NCBI GenBank assembly: GCA_036638975.1
Contig: JAVWJP010000007.1
Location: 1-64,000, forward strand
Direction: 5' to 3'
Source: JAVWJP01 sp036638975
Lineage (GTDB): Bacteria > Bacillota > Clostridia > Oscillospirales > Ruminococcaceae
Length of the DNA stretch: 64,000 nt
Made by a program: the position numbers and the translations under genes. Within the stretch, counting starts at the first letter, position 1; the number at the start of each line of letters is the position of its first letter. Below the pieces are notes generated by a model, which ran no database searches, had not been told where the DNA came from, and saw only the letters and a list, made by a program, of their open reading frames with translations. Below, one piece after another: positions 8,334 through 16,317 of this stretch.

Positions 8334-9731
8334 TTACAGCGCATTTATTTCATCGTTTAAAGATTTATACCAGCTGCTAAAGCTTTCATCTGAACAATAC
8401 TCTAAAAGCAGGGTTGCTTTGTCACCGCCGGCTGCAAGCTTTTCATTCATCGCAGCAAAATTGCTCTGTGCTTGCTTTAGCAATGATGTTTCCAGAATAG
8501 CACGGGCATTAAAGCTGTTTTTTAACGGCTTAACCGCATAAAGCGAATATGAATCGAGCATTTTATAAGCTGCCTGATTTGCCTGAAATATTACATCATT
8601 TTCATCGGTGGTGCTAAGCAGCTTTATGGCGGAATCGTACGAAAGAACAGAATTTTGCACGGGGAGGTAAGAGGTTTTTGCCGCAAATGGCGCATTTTGC
8701 TCAGGGGCAGTAAACCACTTTAAAAACTCAACGCAGGCTTTTTCGGTTTCGATATCGCTTTTTGCGACAACCATACCGGCACCCTGCTGTATGCAATAAG
8801 GCTTTTTGCCGCTGAAGTATGGGTATGGCATCACAAGCGGTTTGGTTTTGTATGAAGTATCTTTACCTGTCTCGATAATTTTCGGAAAAAAAGTTGCACT
8901 GGAATTTGAGCCTAAAAACATAATTATATTTCCGCTTTTTACGTCATCAGAGCGAAACCGCCCCACCGCAGTAAAATAGCCCTTCATATATGGGACATAG
9001 AATGTATCCCATATTTTTTTTGCGTTTTCACGGCTGAGATTAAGGCTAACCTTGCCGCCGCTTTCTTTAAATATGTCATCGCCAAGTTGCTTTGCGGCAA
9101 TAATCATAAAGTTTGCCATGGAGTCTATCCCAAAAAACGCTTTTCCGCCGGACCATTCGTAATATTTTTGTGCAGTATCAACTATGCCCTCCCATGTTTC
9201 AAGCTGAGAAAGCTCCGCACCTGTTTCATCTGCAAACTTGTTGTATGCAGACAGGTTTAAAAATGAAAGCTCTGTAGATTTTGCAACAGGTATAATCTTT
9301 AAGCTGCCGTCCTTGCTAAAGCGACCGTCTTCAATAAATTCTTTGCGGTAAAGCGCAAGCTCATCGGCGGTAAAATAATCGTCAAGCGGCGCTATTGCAC
9401 CCAGTTCATCAATTCTTAAAGCATTGTCAGAATATGCCGAGAATATATTAGGCATTTCCTTTGAGCCTATATCTTTGTTAGCGGCGGCATAAACAGCATC
9501 GGCAAGCTCGTTTACCCCTCCTAATGAATAGCTGTCAACAATAATACCCTTTTCTTTACCTACAGTTTCGTTAAAAGTTCGCACAAGGTTGTCAAAATTA
9601 GTTTTAATATCCGCATTATAATAGTTCCAAAGTGTTATTGTTTTTACAGCATTATTTTTTTTTGCGGCACAGCCTGTAAATATAAATGACACTGATAATA
9701 TCACAGCAAGAAGCAATGAGATTTTTTTCAT
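8334..9731 (-). CDS. Extracellular solute-binding lipoprotein, sugar ABC-type (family 1)
   Basis: A 465-residue protein with a lipoprotein signal (KKISLLLAVILSVSFIF followed by the lipobox TGC, cysteine near residue 21). It has the usual family 1 features: ITLWNYYN at the start of the mature part, then PVAKSTELSFLN, and near the end a FLKWFTAPEQNAPFA motif typical of sugar-binding proteins. No permease or ATPase gene is nearby; the next gene in the operon is the GGDEF-EAL sensor. That layout suggests a sensory binding protein rather than a transport component. It is preceded by a good sigma-A promoter at 9785-9813. Confidence 0.85.
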   Translation of the reverse strand: MKKISLLLAVILSVSFIFTGCAAKKNNAVKTITLWNYYNADIKTNFDNLVRTFNETVGKEKGIIVDSYSLGGVNELADAVYAAANKDIGSKEMPNIFSAYSDNALRIDELGAIAPLDDYFTADELALYRKEFIEDGRFSKDGSLKIIPVAKSTELSFLNLSAYNKFADETGAELSQLETWEGIVDTAQKYYEWSGGKAFFGIDSMANFMIIAAKQLGDDIFKESGGKVSLNLSRENAKKIWDTFYVPYMKGYFTAVGRFRSDDVKSGNIIMFLGSNSSATFFPKIIETGKDTSYKTKPLVMPYPYFSGKKPYCIQQGAGMVVAKSDIETEKACVEFLKWFTAPEQNAPFAAKTSYLPVQNSVLSYDSAIKLLSTTDENDVIFQANQAAYKMLDSYSLYAVKPLKNSFNARAILETSLLKQAQSNFAAMNEKLAAGGDKATLLLEYCSDESFSSWYKSLNDEINAL

Positions 9732-9784
9732 GAATTTTCCCCTTCGATAAGACTATTAATTTAAAATTTTACAAATGTACTGCC

Positions 9785-9813
9785 ATTATATCACATTAAA
9801 AAGTTAAGTTCAA
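9785..9813 (-). promoter_or_regulatory. Sigma-A promoter of the binding protein / GGDEF-EAL operon
   Basis: On the minus strand TTGAAC (9808-9813) and TATAAT (9785-9790) are separated by 17 bases, with an extended -10 TGn just before TATAAT. It lies 54 bases upstream of the lipoprotein start. Confidence 0.75.
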
Positions 9814-9835
9814 TTTCATAGTATAAAAAGTTTAT

Positions 9836-10594
9836 TTAATTGTGCCCGCCGTGATGGGCTTTTTCGTTTTTGCGGTGTCCATTGCCATGCCCATTATTAT
9901 CGTTGTCGTTTTTGTTGCTTCCGGTTGTATATTGGCTTATGAGGTTGCGAATTTCTCGCATTGAAAGCTGTTGGCAATCCTCAGCCGTAATATTTTTATT
10001 ATACTTAGAAAGTTCTAAGAATGCTTGATATTTGCCAAAAGAAAGCCCGCTATGATGAGCTTCGTTCATTAGTGCCGCATTAACACCGTGGCATTCCGCA
10101 TTGGTTTGCGAATATCCTTTACAGCGGCGTATTCCCTCAAGCAGAGCTTCTTCTTTGTCAGACACCACAGTGAAGGAAAGCAGTGAGTCGTCAGACAGAT
10201 AGCTCTTAAAGGCTTTGTCCGCCAAAAGCAGCTCTAGCGCCTCGGTGTAGGTTTTGTTTTTGATGTTGAGGTTTTGCAGCAGCACAGAACCATCGTCGTT
10301 GTATGATTCGGCGCTTACTACACGGTCAAGCCTGTTTAGCCCCAGCTCTACCGATGGGTTTATATCTACACTTATATAAGATACAGGAGTTTGATAGAAG
10401 CTGTAGCCGCCAAAGCCGCAGATGACAAGAGCCAGCATAGCACAGCAAATAGCCGCATACCGCAACGGAGCAGTGACTTTGTGTCTACTAATATGCTGCT
10501 TTGAAGCCTCGTCTTTAATAAATGCAGTAAGGCTGCTCTTTAGCTCATCTGTGGCACGGATAGGCTCAAAAGCACCTTGTATTTTGTTATTCAA
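9836..10594 (-). CDS. RsgI-like anti-sigma factor with His-rich extracellular tail
   Basis: About 252 residues: a cytosolic N-terminus (1-45), one membrane helix (about 46-67), then an RsgI-type middle domain starting YISVDINPSVELGLN (about 73-125). The C-terminus is rich in Asn, Gly and His (NGHGNGHRKNEK, AHHGGHN). The N-terminal part is expected to hold the partner sigma factor at the membrane. The TTG at 10594 is preferred because GGAGGT lies seven bases upstream; an ATG two codons earlier is too close to that site. It overlaps the sigma gene, implying coupled translation. RsgI proteins in cellulolytic clostridia carry carbohydrate-binding tails; here the tail looks metal-binding instead. 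The signal sensed is inference. Confidence 0.8.
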   Translation of the reverse strand: MNNKIQGAFEPIRATDELKSSLTAFIKDEASKQHISRHKVTAPLRYAAICCAMLALVICGFGGYSFYQTPVSYISVDINPSVELGLNRLDRVVSAESYNDDGSVLLQNLNIKNKTYTEALELLLADKAFKSYLSDDSLLSFTVVSDKEEALLEGIRRCKGYSQTNAECHGVNAALMNEAHHSGLSFGKYQAFLELSKYNKNITAEDCQQLSMREIRNLISQYTTGSNKNDNDNNGHGNGHRKNEKAHHGGHN

Positions 10595-11069
10595 GCCCAT
10601 CACCTCCAAGTTTTTCTTTAAGCAGCGCTCGTCCTCGCGACATAAGCGAATATACTGTGTTTTCATTTTTGCCGAGAATTTTTGCAATCTCAAGCGCTGA
10701 ATATCCTTCGTAGTAAAAAAGATAAATAACATCTTTGTATTTTGCAGGCAGTGACAGCACCGTATGTAATATCTCGTTTTGTTCGTCCGATATCGTCAAA
10801 GCTTCCTCTGAAATAAGCTCCAACGGTGTTGCAGGGTGCCTCCACAAGCTTTTTAAATAGTCTTTACAGGCATTTACAGTAACACGAATAAACCATGCTT
10901 TCTCGTGCTCGGCACTTTTAAACGCACCTGAATAGAGAAGATACTTCAAAAGCACATTTTGAGATATATCTTCTGTATCAGTTTGGTTTTTTAGATGCAT
11001 AAAGCAAATACGCCGAATCATATCGGCGTATTGCTCTACTGCACGAGTTGCTTCGTGTTCTGTTCTCAT
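10587..11069 (-). CDS. ECF-type RNA polymerase sigma factor
   Basis: A 160-residue sigma-70 family protein with region 2 at about residues 10-75 (QTDTEDISQNVLLKYL, then HEKAWFIRVTVNACKDYLK) and region 4 at about 100-155 (LSLPAKYKDVIYLFYYEGYS, then ALEIAKILGKNENTVYSLMSRGR). It lacks region 3, as ECF sigma factors do. AGGAGG is placed well before the ATG. It lies 22 bases after a DUF2680 gene and overlaps the anti-sigma gene, giving a sigma/anti-sigma pair. Autoregulation from an upstream promoter is likely. Confidence 0.92.
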   Translation of the reverse strand: MRTEHEATRAVEQYADMIRRICFMHLKNQTDTEDISQNVLLKYLLYSGAFKSAEHEKAWFIRVTVNACKDYLKSLWRHPATPLELISEEALTISDEQNEILHTVLSLPAKYKDVIYLFYYEGYSALEIAKILGKNENTVYSLMSRGRALLKEKLGGDGLE

Positions 11070-11091
11070 TAGTGCCTCCTGATGGGCTTTG

Positions 11092-11544
11092 TTAGTTATT
11101 GACGTAGCAAGAGCCGTTTTGCAGCCTCATTCCGCCCCTGCCGCAGCCGTGCCCTCTGCCGCCGCCACAGCCAAGACCTCCGTGACCATACCCGCTGCCT
11201 TTTCCGTCACATATTGCCATGTTTGCCTCAATTGCCGCAATGATGCTGTTGTACTCCTCCTGTGTGAGAATGCCTTTTTCAACCTGCTCTGCAAGAATAT
11301 CTTTTTTTAGTTTTAGACTTTCTGTCTTAAATTCCGTAAGCTTCCCCGCATTATCGGCAATTGTGCCATAGGTTTTGCCTGATTCGGCTCGTTCTGCAAT
11401 TACGCTTTCTACAGTGCGTCCGGTAAGCCACGCAACAATATCGGCAGGGGTGCTGTACTTTGCGGCAGGCTCCGCAGCAAAAGCAGTTATGGACAGCATA
11501 GCCGCCATGCCGACAGCAATAATTGTTGCAAATAACTTTTTCAT
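11092..11544 (-). CDS. Secreted DUF2680-type protein with Gly/His/Cys-rich tail
   Basis: A 150-residue protein with a clear signal peptide (MKKLFATIIAVGMAAMLSI, cleavage near TAFAAEP). The middle matches the DUF2680/YckD pattern (LKKDILAEQVEKGILTQEEY, then NSIIAAIEAN). The last 35 residues are glycine-, histidine- and cysteine-rich (GYGHGGLGCGGGRGHGCGRG), which suggests metal binding at the cell surface. The ATG at 11544 follows GGAGG by seven bases. It is the first gene of the operon that continues with the ECF sigma and RsgI-like anti-sigma factors, whose tail is also His/Gly-rich. The biochemical function of the family is not known to me. Confidence 0.72.
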   Translation of the reverse strand: MKKLFATIIAVGMAAMLSITAFAAEPAAKYSTPADIVAWLTGRTVESVIAERAESGKTYGTIADNAGKLTEFKTESLKLKKDILAEQVEKGILTQEEYNSIIAAIEANMAICDGKGSGYGHGGLGCGGGRGHGCGRGGMRLQNGSCYVNN

Positions 11545-11594
11545 TTGTAATTCCTCCATATATTTTGATAAGGTTTTTTTTGCCTTTCATCTAC

Positions 11595-11623
11595 AATACG
11601 ACAGAACAAGAAAAATCCTTGCA
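11595..11623 (-). promoter_or_regulatory. Candidate ECF-type promoter of the DUF2680-sigma operon
   Basis: On the minus strand TGCAAG (11618-11623) and CGTATT (11595-11600) are separated by 17 bases, resembling ECF promoters with TGAAAC and CGTATA. It lies 51 bases upstream of the DUF2680 start and could be the autoregulatory promoter. The match is loose. Confidence 0.35.
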
Positions 11624-11705
11624 AATATTCGCAAATTTTTTTTGATGTTTTTAGCCGGACTATGCAATACAGGTATAATATTTCTGCATTGCTTTACTTT
11701 TTTAC

Positions 11706-11735
11706 ATTATAACAGTTTCTTTACTCTTTTGTCCA
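11706..11735 (-). promoter_or_regulatory. Sigma-A promoter upstream of the DUF2680-sigma operon
   Basis: On the minus strand TGGACA (11730-11735) and TATAAT (11706-11711) are 18 bases apart. It would give a leader of about 155 bases for the DUF2680-sigma-anti-sigma operon. Confidence 0.5.
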
Positions 11736-11870
11736 TATTATTATAGCTGCTGAATATTGCTGTGTGGCTTTAAAAATATTGTTTGAATATTTCGTTTTAA
11801 TGACTATGTGCAATGAGCAGGTGATTATATGTCTAAAACCACCAAAAATACTTTACGAATGCAAAAACAA

Positions 11871-11902
11871 TTGACAAACTCATTTACAGATGATACTATA
11901 AT
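11871..11902 (+). promoter_or_regulatory. Promoter of the lacI-sugar operon
   Basis: TTGACA (11871-11876) is followed after 17 bases by TACTAT (11894-11899) with an extended TGA at 11891-11893. A LacI-type operator lies just downstream at 11924-11943. Confidence 0.7.
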
Positions 11903-11923
11903 GCTTGTAGAATGTTTATGCAA

Positions 11924-11943
11924 TAATGGGAACGTTCCCATTA
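11924..11943. promoter_or_regulatory. LacI/GalR-family operator
   Basis: TAATGGGAAC and GTTCCCATTA form a perfect 20-bp palindrome with the central CG typical of LacI/GalR operators. It lies 22 bases after the -10 element and 80 bases before lacI, so a bound repressor would block transcription of lacI and possibly the sugar operon. A near-identical copy occurs inside the binding-protein gene at 13751-13768. Confidence 0.85.
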
Positions 11944-12022
11944 AAAAGAACCGGTTATATCTTTTCAAGCTACGTATGAATCAGACATAAATATTAAAAA
12001 TACATCAAAGGAACAGGTTGAT

Positions 12023-13033
12023 ATGAAAAAGGATATAACTATAGTTGACATAGCTAATTGGGCAGGAGTTTCCAAATCGACAGTGTCACGAGTTTTAACT
12101 AAAGACCCTAAGGTAAAGCCGCAAACGCGCGATGATATCATTAGAGTTATCGAAAAAAGCGGTTATTATCCAAACGAAATTGCACGCTCGCTTGTGAAGC
12201 AAAAAAGCAACACAATAGGCTTAATTACACCTTTTCAGATGAAATCTTTCTATTATAATGAATTTTTCCGCGATGTTTTTAAAGGCATTAGCAATACCTT
12301 GCGAGAGCAGGAATACGACGTTTTGATGTCATCGGGTAAGGGCGTAGAGCTTGATACAATTAGAAAGTTTGTGCATACAAATCGTGTTGCGGGTATAGTA
12401 CTTTTGTATTCTATCCATGATGACCCCAGTTTACATTATCTTGTAGAAAACTCCATTCCTTTTTCTCTTATAGGGTGTTGCGACGATTTTGAAGAAATTA
12501 ACTTGGTTACTTACGATTACGGCAGTGCTATGCGCGAGATTATGGAAAGTTTATTGGAAGACGGGTACAAAAAAATTGCTTTTATGGTCAGTGACAGTGG
12601 GCTTTCTACTGCCAAGGCTTACATGGAAAGCTACAGCGCAATGCTTAAAAAAGCGGGGTTACCGCTAGCTGCTGCATATATGCCCACGGGGCTTTATGGC
12701 GAAGCAGAAGTAAATGCAGTTATGGAGGGCTACCGCATTGCAGGGAATCTTCCGGAGGCTGTGATTGTGAGCGATGAGTCAATTTGCGGAGCTTTTATAA
12801 GCTATTGTCAGCGGCAGAGCATTCGTATACCTGAAGACATCAAAATTTTTTCACTTGAAGAAAGCCGCTTAAACCGGTTATTGGGTATTTCCTCTGTAAG
12901 CCTGGATTATATAAAAATGGGAGAAATTGCGGGGGAGCTGCTTGTTAATACGATAGAGGGCATAGAGCATACTCACCGTGTACAGCTCGATTATCAAATT
13001 ATACAGCGAGATTTTCAGCGAAAACGTCAATGA
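12023..13033 (+). CDS. LacI/GalR family transcriptional regulator
   Basis: A 336-residue repressor. The N-terminal helix-turn-helix is clear (TIVDIANWAGVSKSTVSRVL, hinge NEIARSLVKQKSNTIGLI), followed by a periplasmic-binding-protein-like effector domain from about residue 60 (LITPF..., SLIGCCDDFEEINLVTYD, C-terminal DIKIFSLEESRL). Length and layout are standard. It is the first gene after the operator-bearing promoter and heads the sugar transport and hydrolysis operon, so it is expected to respond to the imported oligosaccharide or its product and to control itself. Confidence 0.93.
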   Translation: MKKDITIVDIANWAGVSKSTVSRVLTKDPKVKPQTRDDIIRVIEKSGYYPNEIARSLVKQKSNTIGLITPFQMKSFYYNEFFRDVFKGISNTLREQEYDVLMSSGKGVELDTIRKFVHTNRVAGIVLLYSIHDDPSLHYLVENSIPFSLIGCCDDFEEINLVTYDYGSAMREIMESLLEDGYKKIAFMVSDSGLSTAKAYMESYSAMLKKAGLPLAAAYMPTGLYGEAEVNAVMEGYRIAGNLPEAVIVSDESICGAFISYCQRQSIRIPEDIKIFSLEESRLNRLLGISSVSLDYIKMGEIAGELLVNTIEGIEHTHRVQLDYQIIQRDFQRKRQ

Positions 13034-13117
13034 AATTACGATAAAACAATGATGTAGGGGGAGGGAGTTTTTTAAGCAGAAACTACAATGAAAACCAAAA
13101 TTGAGGAGGAAAAACAT

Positions 13118-14479
13118 ATGAAAAAAATGTTAAAAGTCGGTAAAAGCATGGTAGCTTCGCTGCTAATTGCTTCGATGCTGGTGGGCTGTGGTGCTTCATC
13201 TATGCCCGGTGCCGCTGCACCTGCTGCTGAATCCGGCAAAGAAAGCCAAAGCGTTGCGCAAACAGAAGAGGGCAAGGGCGGAAAACGGCAATTTAATTTT
13301 TGGGATTCGGCATTTAAAACTGATTTAGAAGCTAATGTATATTTAAAAACAGCTATAGATATGTTTGAAAAGCAGCACCCCGACGTAGAATTTGTATTGA
13401 GCACCAAGGGCAGACCGGAGCAGCAGTTTGATGCTTTGACTATCGCTTTTAGCTCTGACAATGGACCTGACGCATTTGGTTATAGTGTTGGTGCGCTGCT
13501 TGACCCACTTATAAAAAGCGGAAAAATTGAAAAATTGAATGACCAATTTGCAGCAAACGGCTGGAAAGATGTATTAGACCCTGCTGCTATTAAAATGCAG
13601 GAAATGCTGTTTAATGGCGATATGTATGCACTTCCTATAGAGCATACTGTTATGGGAATATTTTACCGCAAAGACCTTTATGAGAAGTATAAGCTTGAGG
13701 TACCTAAGACTTTTGAGGAGTTTGAAAACAATTGTAAAGTTTTGCAAGAAAATGGGATCGTTCCCATTGGCAATGCAGGAAAAGTACCGGCAGTTACCAA
13801 CCGTTGGTTTGATGGATTTTTAGAGATGCGCTGCGGACCTGAGCTGCATGATAAGCTGCTTATGGGGACAGCTCCTATTAATTGCCCAGAGGTTGTTACT
13901 GCTTTGGAGGATTTAAAAAAACTTTCTGTCTATTTCCAAAAAGGACATCTTTCCGCAGAGGAATCTGAGGTTTATATGCTCTTGTACCCTGGCAAGGCGG
14001 CTCATTTCTATACAGCTACATGGCAGGCAGATACATTTGAAAACCAAGAGCAGGATATAAATAATTATGGTTACTTCCGCTTCCCAAGCGGACAGACACC
14101 ATCTCGCTCTAATAGCTTCAGCTATGGTATTTATGTAAATGCAAGCTCTGCTAATAAAGAACTTGCCGCAGACTTCCTTAAAATTTGTGCTTCGATAGAG
14201 CCCTACAAGGCGGCTTTTGATCAGAAAAAATCTATTGTCGGCGCACGTCCGGACGCGTTTGACCCTTCTAAGGTAGATGATTTGCGCAAACAATTGTTAG
14301 AGGACATTTCCAATCCCGGAGGCTCTTATATGCCATCTAACGAGATGTCGTGGCCACCTAAGCTGACAGATGAATTGTTCCAGGTGCTGGATCAGGTAAT
14401 GCTTGAAACTATTACCCCGGCACAAGGTGCTGCACAGCTTGACGCCATGGCAAAGGAAATAAGCTTCTACAAAATATAA
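13118..14479 (+). CDS. Sugar ABC transporter solute-binding lipoprotein
   Basis: A 453-residue lipoprotein. The signal peptide ends in VGCGASS (lipobox cysteine near residue 24), then a low-complexity Ala/Pro linker precedes the mature domain (RQFNFWDSAFKTDLEAN). Family 1 sugar-binding hallmarks are present, including DVEFVLSTKGRPEQQFDAL, YALPIEHTVMGIFYRKDLYE and NGIVPIGNAG. The ATG at 13118 is eight bases after GAGGAGG; an upstream in-frame ATG at 13088 lacks a site. It is the specificity component for the two permeases that follow. A LacI-operator-like palindrome lies within the codons for NGIVPI. No ATPase gene is in the operon, so a shared MsmK-type ATPase elsewhere is likely. Confidence 0.92.
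   Translation: MKKMLKVGKSMVASLLIASMLVGCGASSMPGAAAPAAESGKESQSVAQTEEGKGGKRQFNFWDSAFKTDLEANVYLKTAIDMFEKQHPDVEFVLSTKGRPEQQFDALTIAFSSDNGPDAFGYSVGALLDPLIKSGKIEKLNDQFAANGWKDVLDPAAIKMQEMLFNGDMYALPIEHTVMGIFYRKDLYEKYKLEVPKTFEEFENNCKVLQENGIVPIGNAGKVPAVTNRWFDGFLEMRCGPELHDKLLMGTAPINCPEVVTALEDLKKLSVYFQKGHLSAEESEVYMLLYPGKAAHFYTATWQADTFENQEQDINNYGYFRFPSGQTPSRSNSFSYGIYVNASSANKELAADFLKICASIEPYKAAFDQKKSIVGARPDAFDPSKVDDLRKQLLEDISNPGGSYMPSNEMSWPPKLTDELFQVLDQVMLETITPAQGAAQLDAMAKEISFYKI
13751..13768. promoter_or_regulatory. LacI-operator-like palindrome inside the binding-protein gene
   Basis: AATGGGATCGTTCCCATT differs from the upstream operator core (11925-11942) at one base. It lies about 1.8 kb downstream of that operator, inside coding sequence. 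It could act as an auxiliary operator (loop or roadblock); chance is possible because the codons encode a conserved motif. Confidence 0.5.
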
Positions 14480-14504
14480 AACACGCGGCAAATGAGATAA
14501 CGGG

Positions 14505-14543
14505 GCAGGCGGGCGCTGCACGAATATAAAGCGCTTCGCCTGC
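14505..14543 (+). other. Intercistronic hairpin after the binding-protein gene
   Basis: GCAGGCG(g)GCGCT and AGCGC(tt)CGCCTGC can pair into a GC-rich stem without a following U-run. Such hairpins often protect the highly needed binding-protein mRNA from 3' decay and lower expression of downstream permease genes. Confidence 0.55.
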
Positions 14544-14575
14544 TCGTTCATTATTTTGAAGGTGAGGGTGCGAGT

Positions 14576-15472
14576 ATGAATGGCTCATTAATAAAAAAGC
14601 TTAAAAAAACGGAGTGGACACCATATATATTTCTATTGATACCACTGACACTTTATACTGTTTTTTTGATATACCCCGCAGCTTATTCGGCGGTTATAAG
14701 CCTATATGAATGGGACGGCTTAACGGCTACAAAGACATTTGTGGGTTTGGACAATTACATTAAAACAATTAGAGATGACCCTATTTTTAAGGTTGCAATT
14801 TCAAATAATATTAAATGGGCAATATTATCGGAAATTATCCCTATTATTTTAGGTTTGACAATGGCACTGTGCTTAAACGTTAAGCTAAAGGGCTTCGGCT
14901 TTTTTCGCGGTGGGATATTTTTCCCCTCCGTGCTGTCTATAAGTACTATCGGGTTAATTTGGCGTTGGATGTATGACCCTAATTTGGGGCTTATAAATGC
15001 CGCTGTCCAGGCATTTTCCGGCGGAAAGCATTCGTTTAATTGGTTAGAGCCGCCTGAAATGGCAATTTACTTTCTTATAATTGCGGGGTCATGGGCATAT
15101 TCGGGGCTTTGCATGATACTGTTTATGGCGGGAATTAAAGCTATTCCCGAATCTACCATCGAGGCTTCAATGCTGGACGGAGCAAGCTCTATGCAGCGTG
15201 TGTTTTACATTATTCTGCCGCAGATGAAAAATTCGCTTAATATAGTTGTCACCTTTACTTTAATTAACTCATTTAAGGTGTTTGATTTGATTTATGTGAT
15301 GACAGCCGGAGGACCCGGACGAATGACAAACGTTATGGCAACATGGTCTTATTACTCGATTTTTCGCTATTACAACTACGGAACAGGAAGCGCTATGTCT
15401 ATAATGCTGGCAGCTATTCTACTTATTGGGTCTTTGGTGGTAAACCGAGTTTTCCGTTTACAGAAAAACTGA
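14576..15472 (+). CDS. Sugar ABC transporter permease, MalF/UgpA type
   Basis: A 298-residue inner-membrane permease with six predicted helices, beginning at the first one (YIFLLIPLTLYTVFLIYPAA). The cytoplasmic EAA loop that contacts the ATPase reads ESTIEASMLDGASSMQRVFY, followed by the ILPQM helix. It forms the heterodimeric channel with the next gene. It lies 96 bases after the binding-protein gene, separated by the stabilising hairpin. The ATG is preceded by GGTGAGG. Confidence 0.93.
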   Translation: MNGSLIKKLKKTEWTPYIFLLIPLTLYTVFLIYPAAYSAVISLYEWDGLTATKTFVGLDNYIKTIRDDPIFKVAISNNIKWAILSEIIPIILGLTMALCLNVKLKGFGFFRGGIFFPSVLSISTIGLIWRWMYDPNLGLINAAVQAFSGGKHSFNWLEPPEMAIYFLIIAGSWAYSGLCMILFMAGIKAIPESTIEASMLDGASSMQRVFYIILPQMKNSLNIVVTFTLINSFKVFDLIYVMTAGGPGRMTNVMATWSYYSIFRYYNYGTGSAMSIMLAAILLIGSLVVNRVFRLQKN

Positions 15473-15488
15473 CGAGAAGGGACAGAAT

Positions 15489-16307
15489 ATGAAAAACGTA
15501 AAGAAAGTAATTATTTATCTTGCTGCCTCAATTTTTGTAATTATCTGGTTGTTACCTGTTTTTTACTTAATAATTGTTGCTATAAAACCCACTAATGAGT
15601 TTTACATGAATGGAATGTTTGCGCTACCTGTGCACCCTACTCTAAAAAACTTTGGCATTGCGTGGGAGAAGATAGGAAGCTTTTTTGGTAACAGCTTAAT
15701 TTATGTGGCGGTTGCAATTCCACTGATTCTGTTGATTTCCACAATGGCGGCTTATTCACTATCTCGCTTTGAGTTTAAACTTAAAAAATACCTTATAGCC
15801 TATTTTATGCTTGGAATGCTTCTTCCTGTTCACATTACACTACTGCCAAATTACATGACTATGAAATCCTTAGGGCTTTTAAACAGTCGTGCAGGGCTTA
15901 TAATTTTATATGTTGTGCTTAATATCCCCTTTACTTTTTTCTTGACGCGAGGGCATTTTATGGGAATAAATAAAGAAATCGAGGAGTCTGCTAAAGTTGA
16001 CGGCTGTCCCTCATGGCTTATCTTTTTTCGCATTATATTGCCGATGTCTGCGCCCATATTGATTATTGCGGTGGTAATGAATTACATGAATGTTTGGAAT
16101 GATTTGGTGCTTGCCATTACCTATGCTACAGATAACAGCTTGATGCCGGTGACGGCAGGGCTGCTTAGGTTTGTCGAGGAATATGCACAAAATTATGAAA
16201 AAATGACGGCGGGAATTTTAATTTCTATCGTTCCGTTGACTATAGTGTTTATTTGCCTGCAAAAATATATTGTTGCAGGTATGGCAGAGGGTGCAATTAA
16301 AGGATAG
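15489..16307 (+). CDS. Sugar ABC transporter permease, MalG/UgpE type
   Basis: A 272-residue partner permease with six membrane helices. The EAA loop reads EIEESAKVDGCPSWLIFFRI followed by ILPMSAP. The C-terminal QKYIVAGMAEGAIKG is the signature end of MalG/LacG-type subunits. It starts 16 bases after its partner, with GAAGGGACAG ahead of the ATG. Together the two subunits move an oligosaccharide delivered by the upstream lipoprotein. An ATPase is not encoded in the operon. Confidence 0.94.
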   Translation: MKNVKKVIIYLAASIFVIIWLLPVFYLIIVAIKPTNEFYMNGMFALPVHPTLKNFGIAWEKIGSFFGNSLIYVAVAIPLILLISTMAAYSLSRFEFKLKKYLIAYFMLGMLLPVHITLLPNYMTMKSLGLLNSRAGLIILYVVLNIPFTFFLTRGHFMGINKEIEESAKVDGCPSWLIFFRIILPMSAPILIIAVVMNYMNVWNDLVLAITYATDNSLMPVTAGLLRFVEEYAQNYEKMTAGILISIVPLTIVFICLQKYIVAGMAEGAIKG

Positions 16308-16317
16308 GAGAAAGCTT

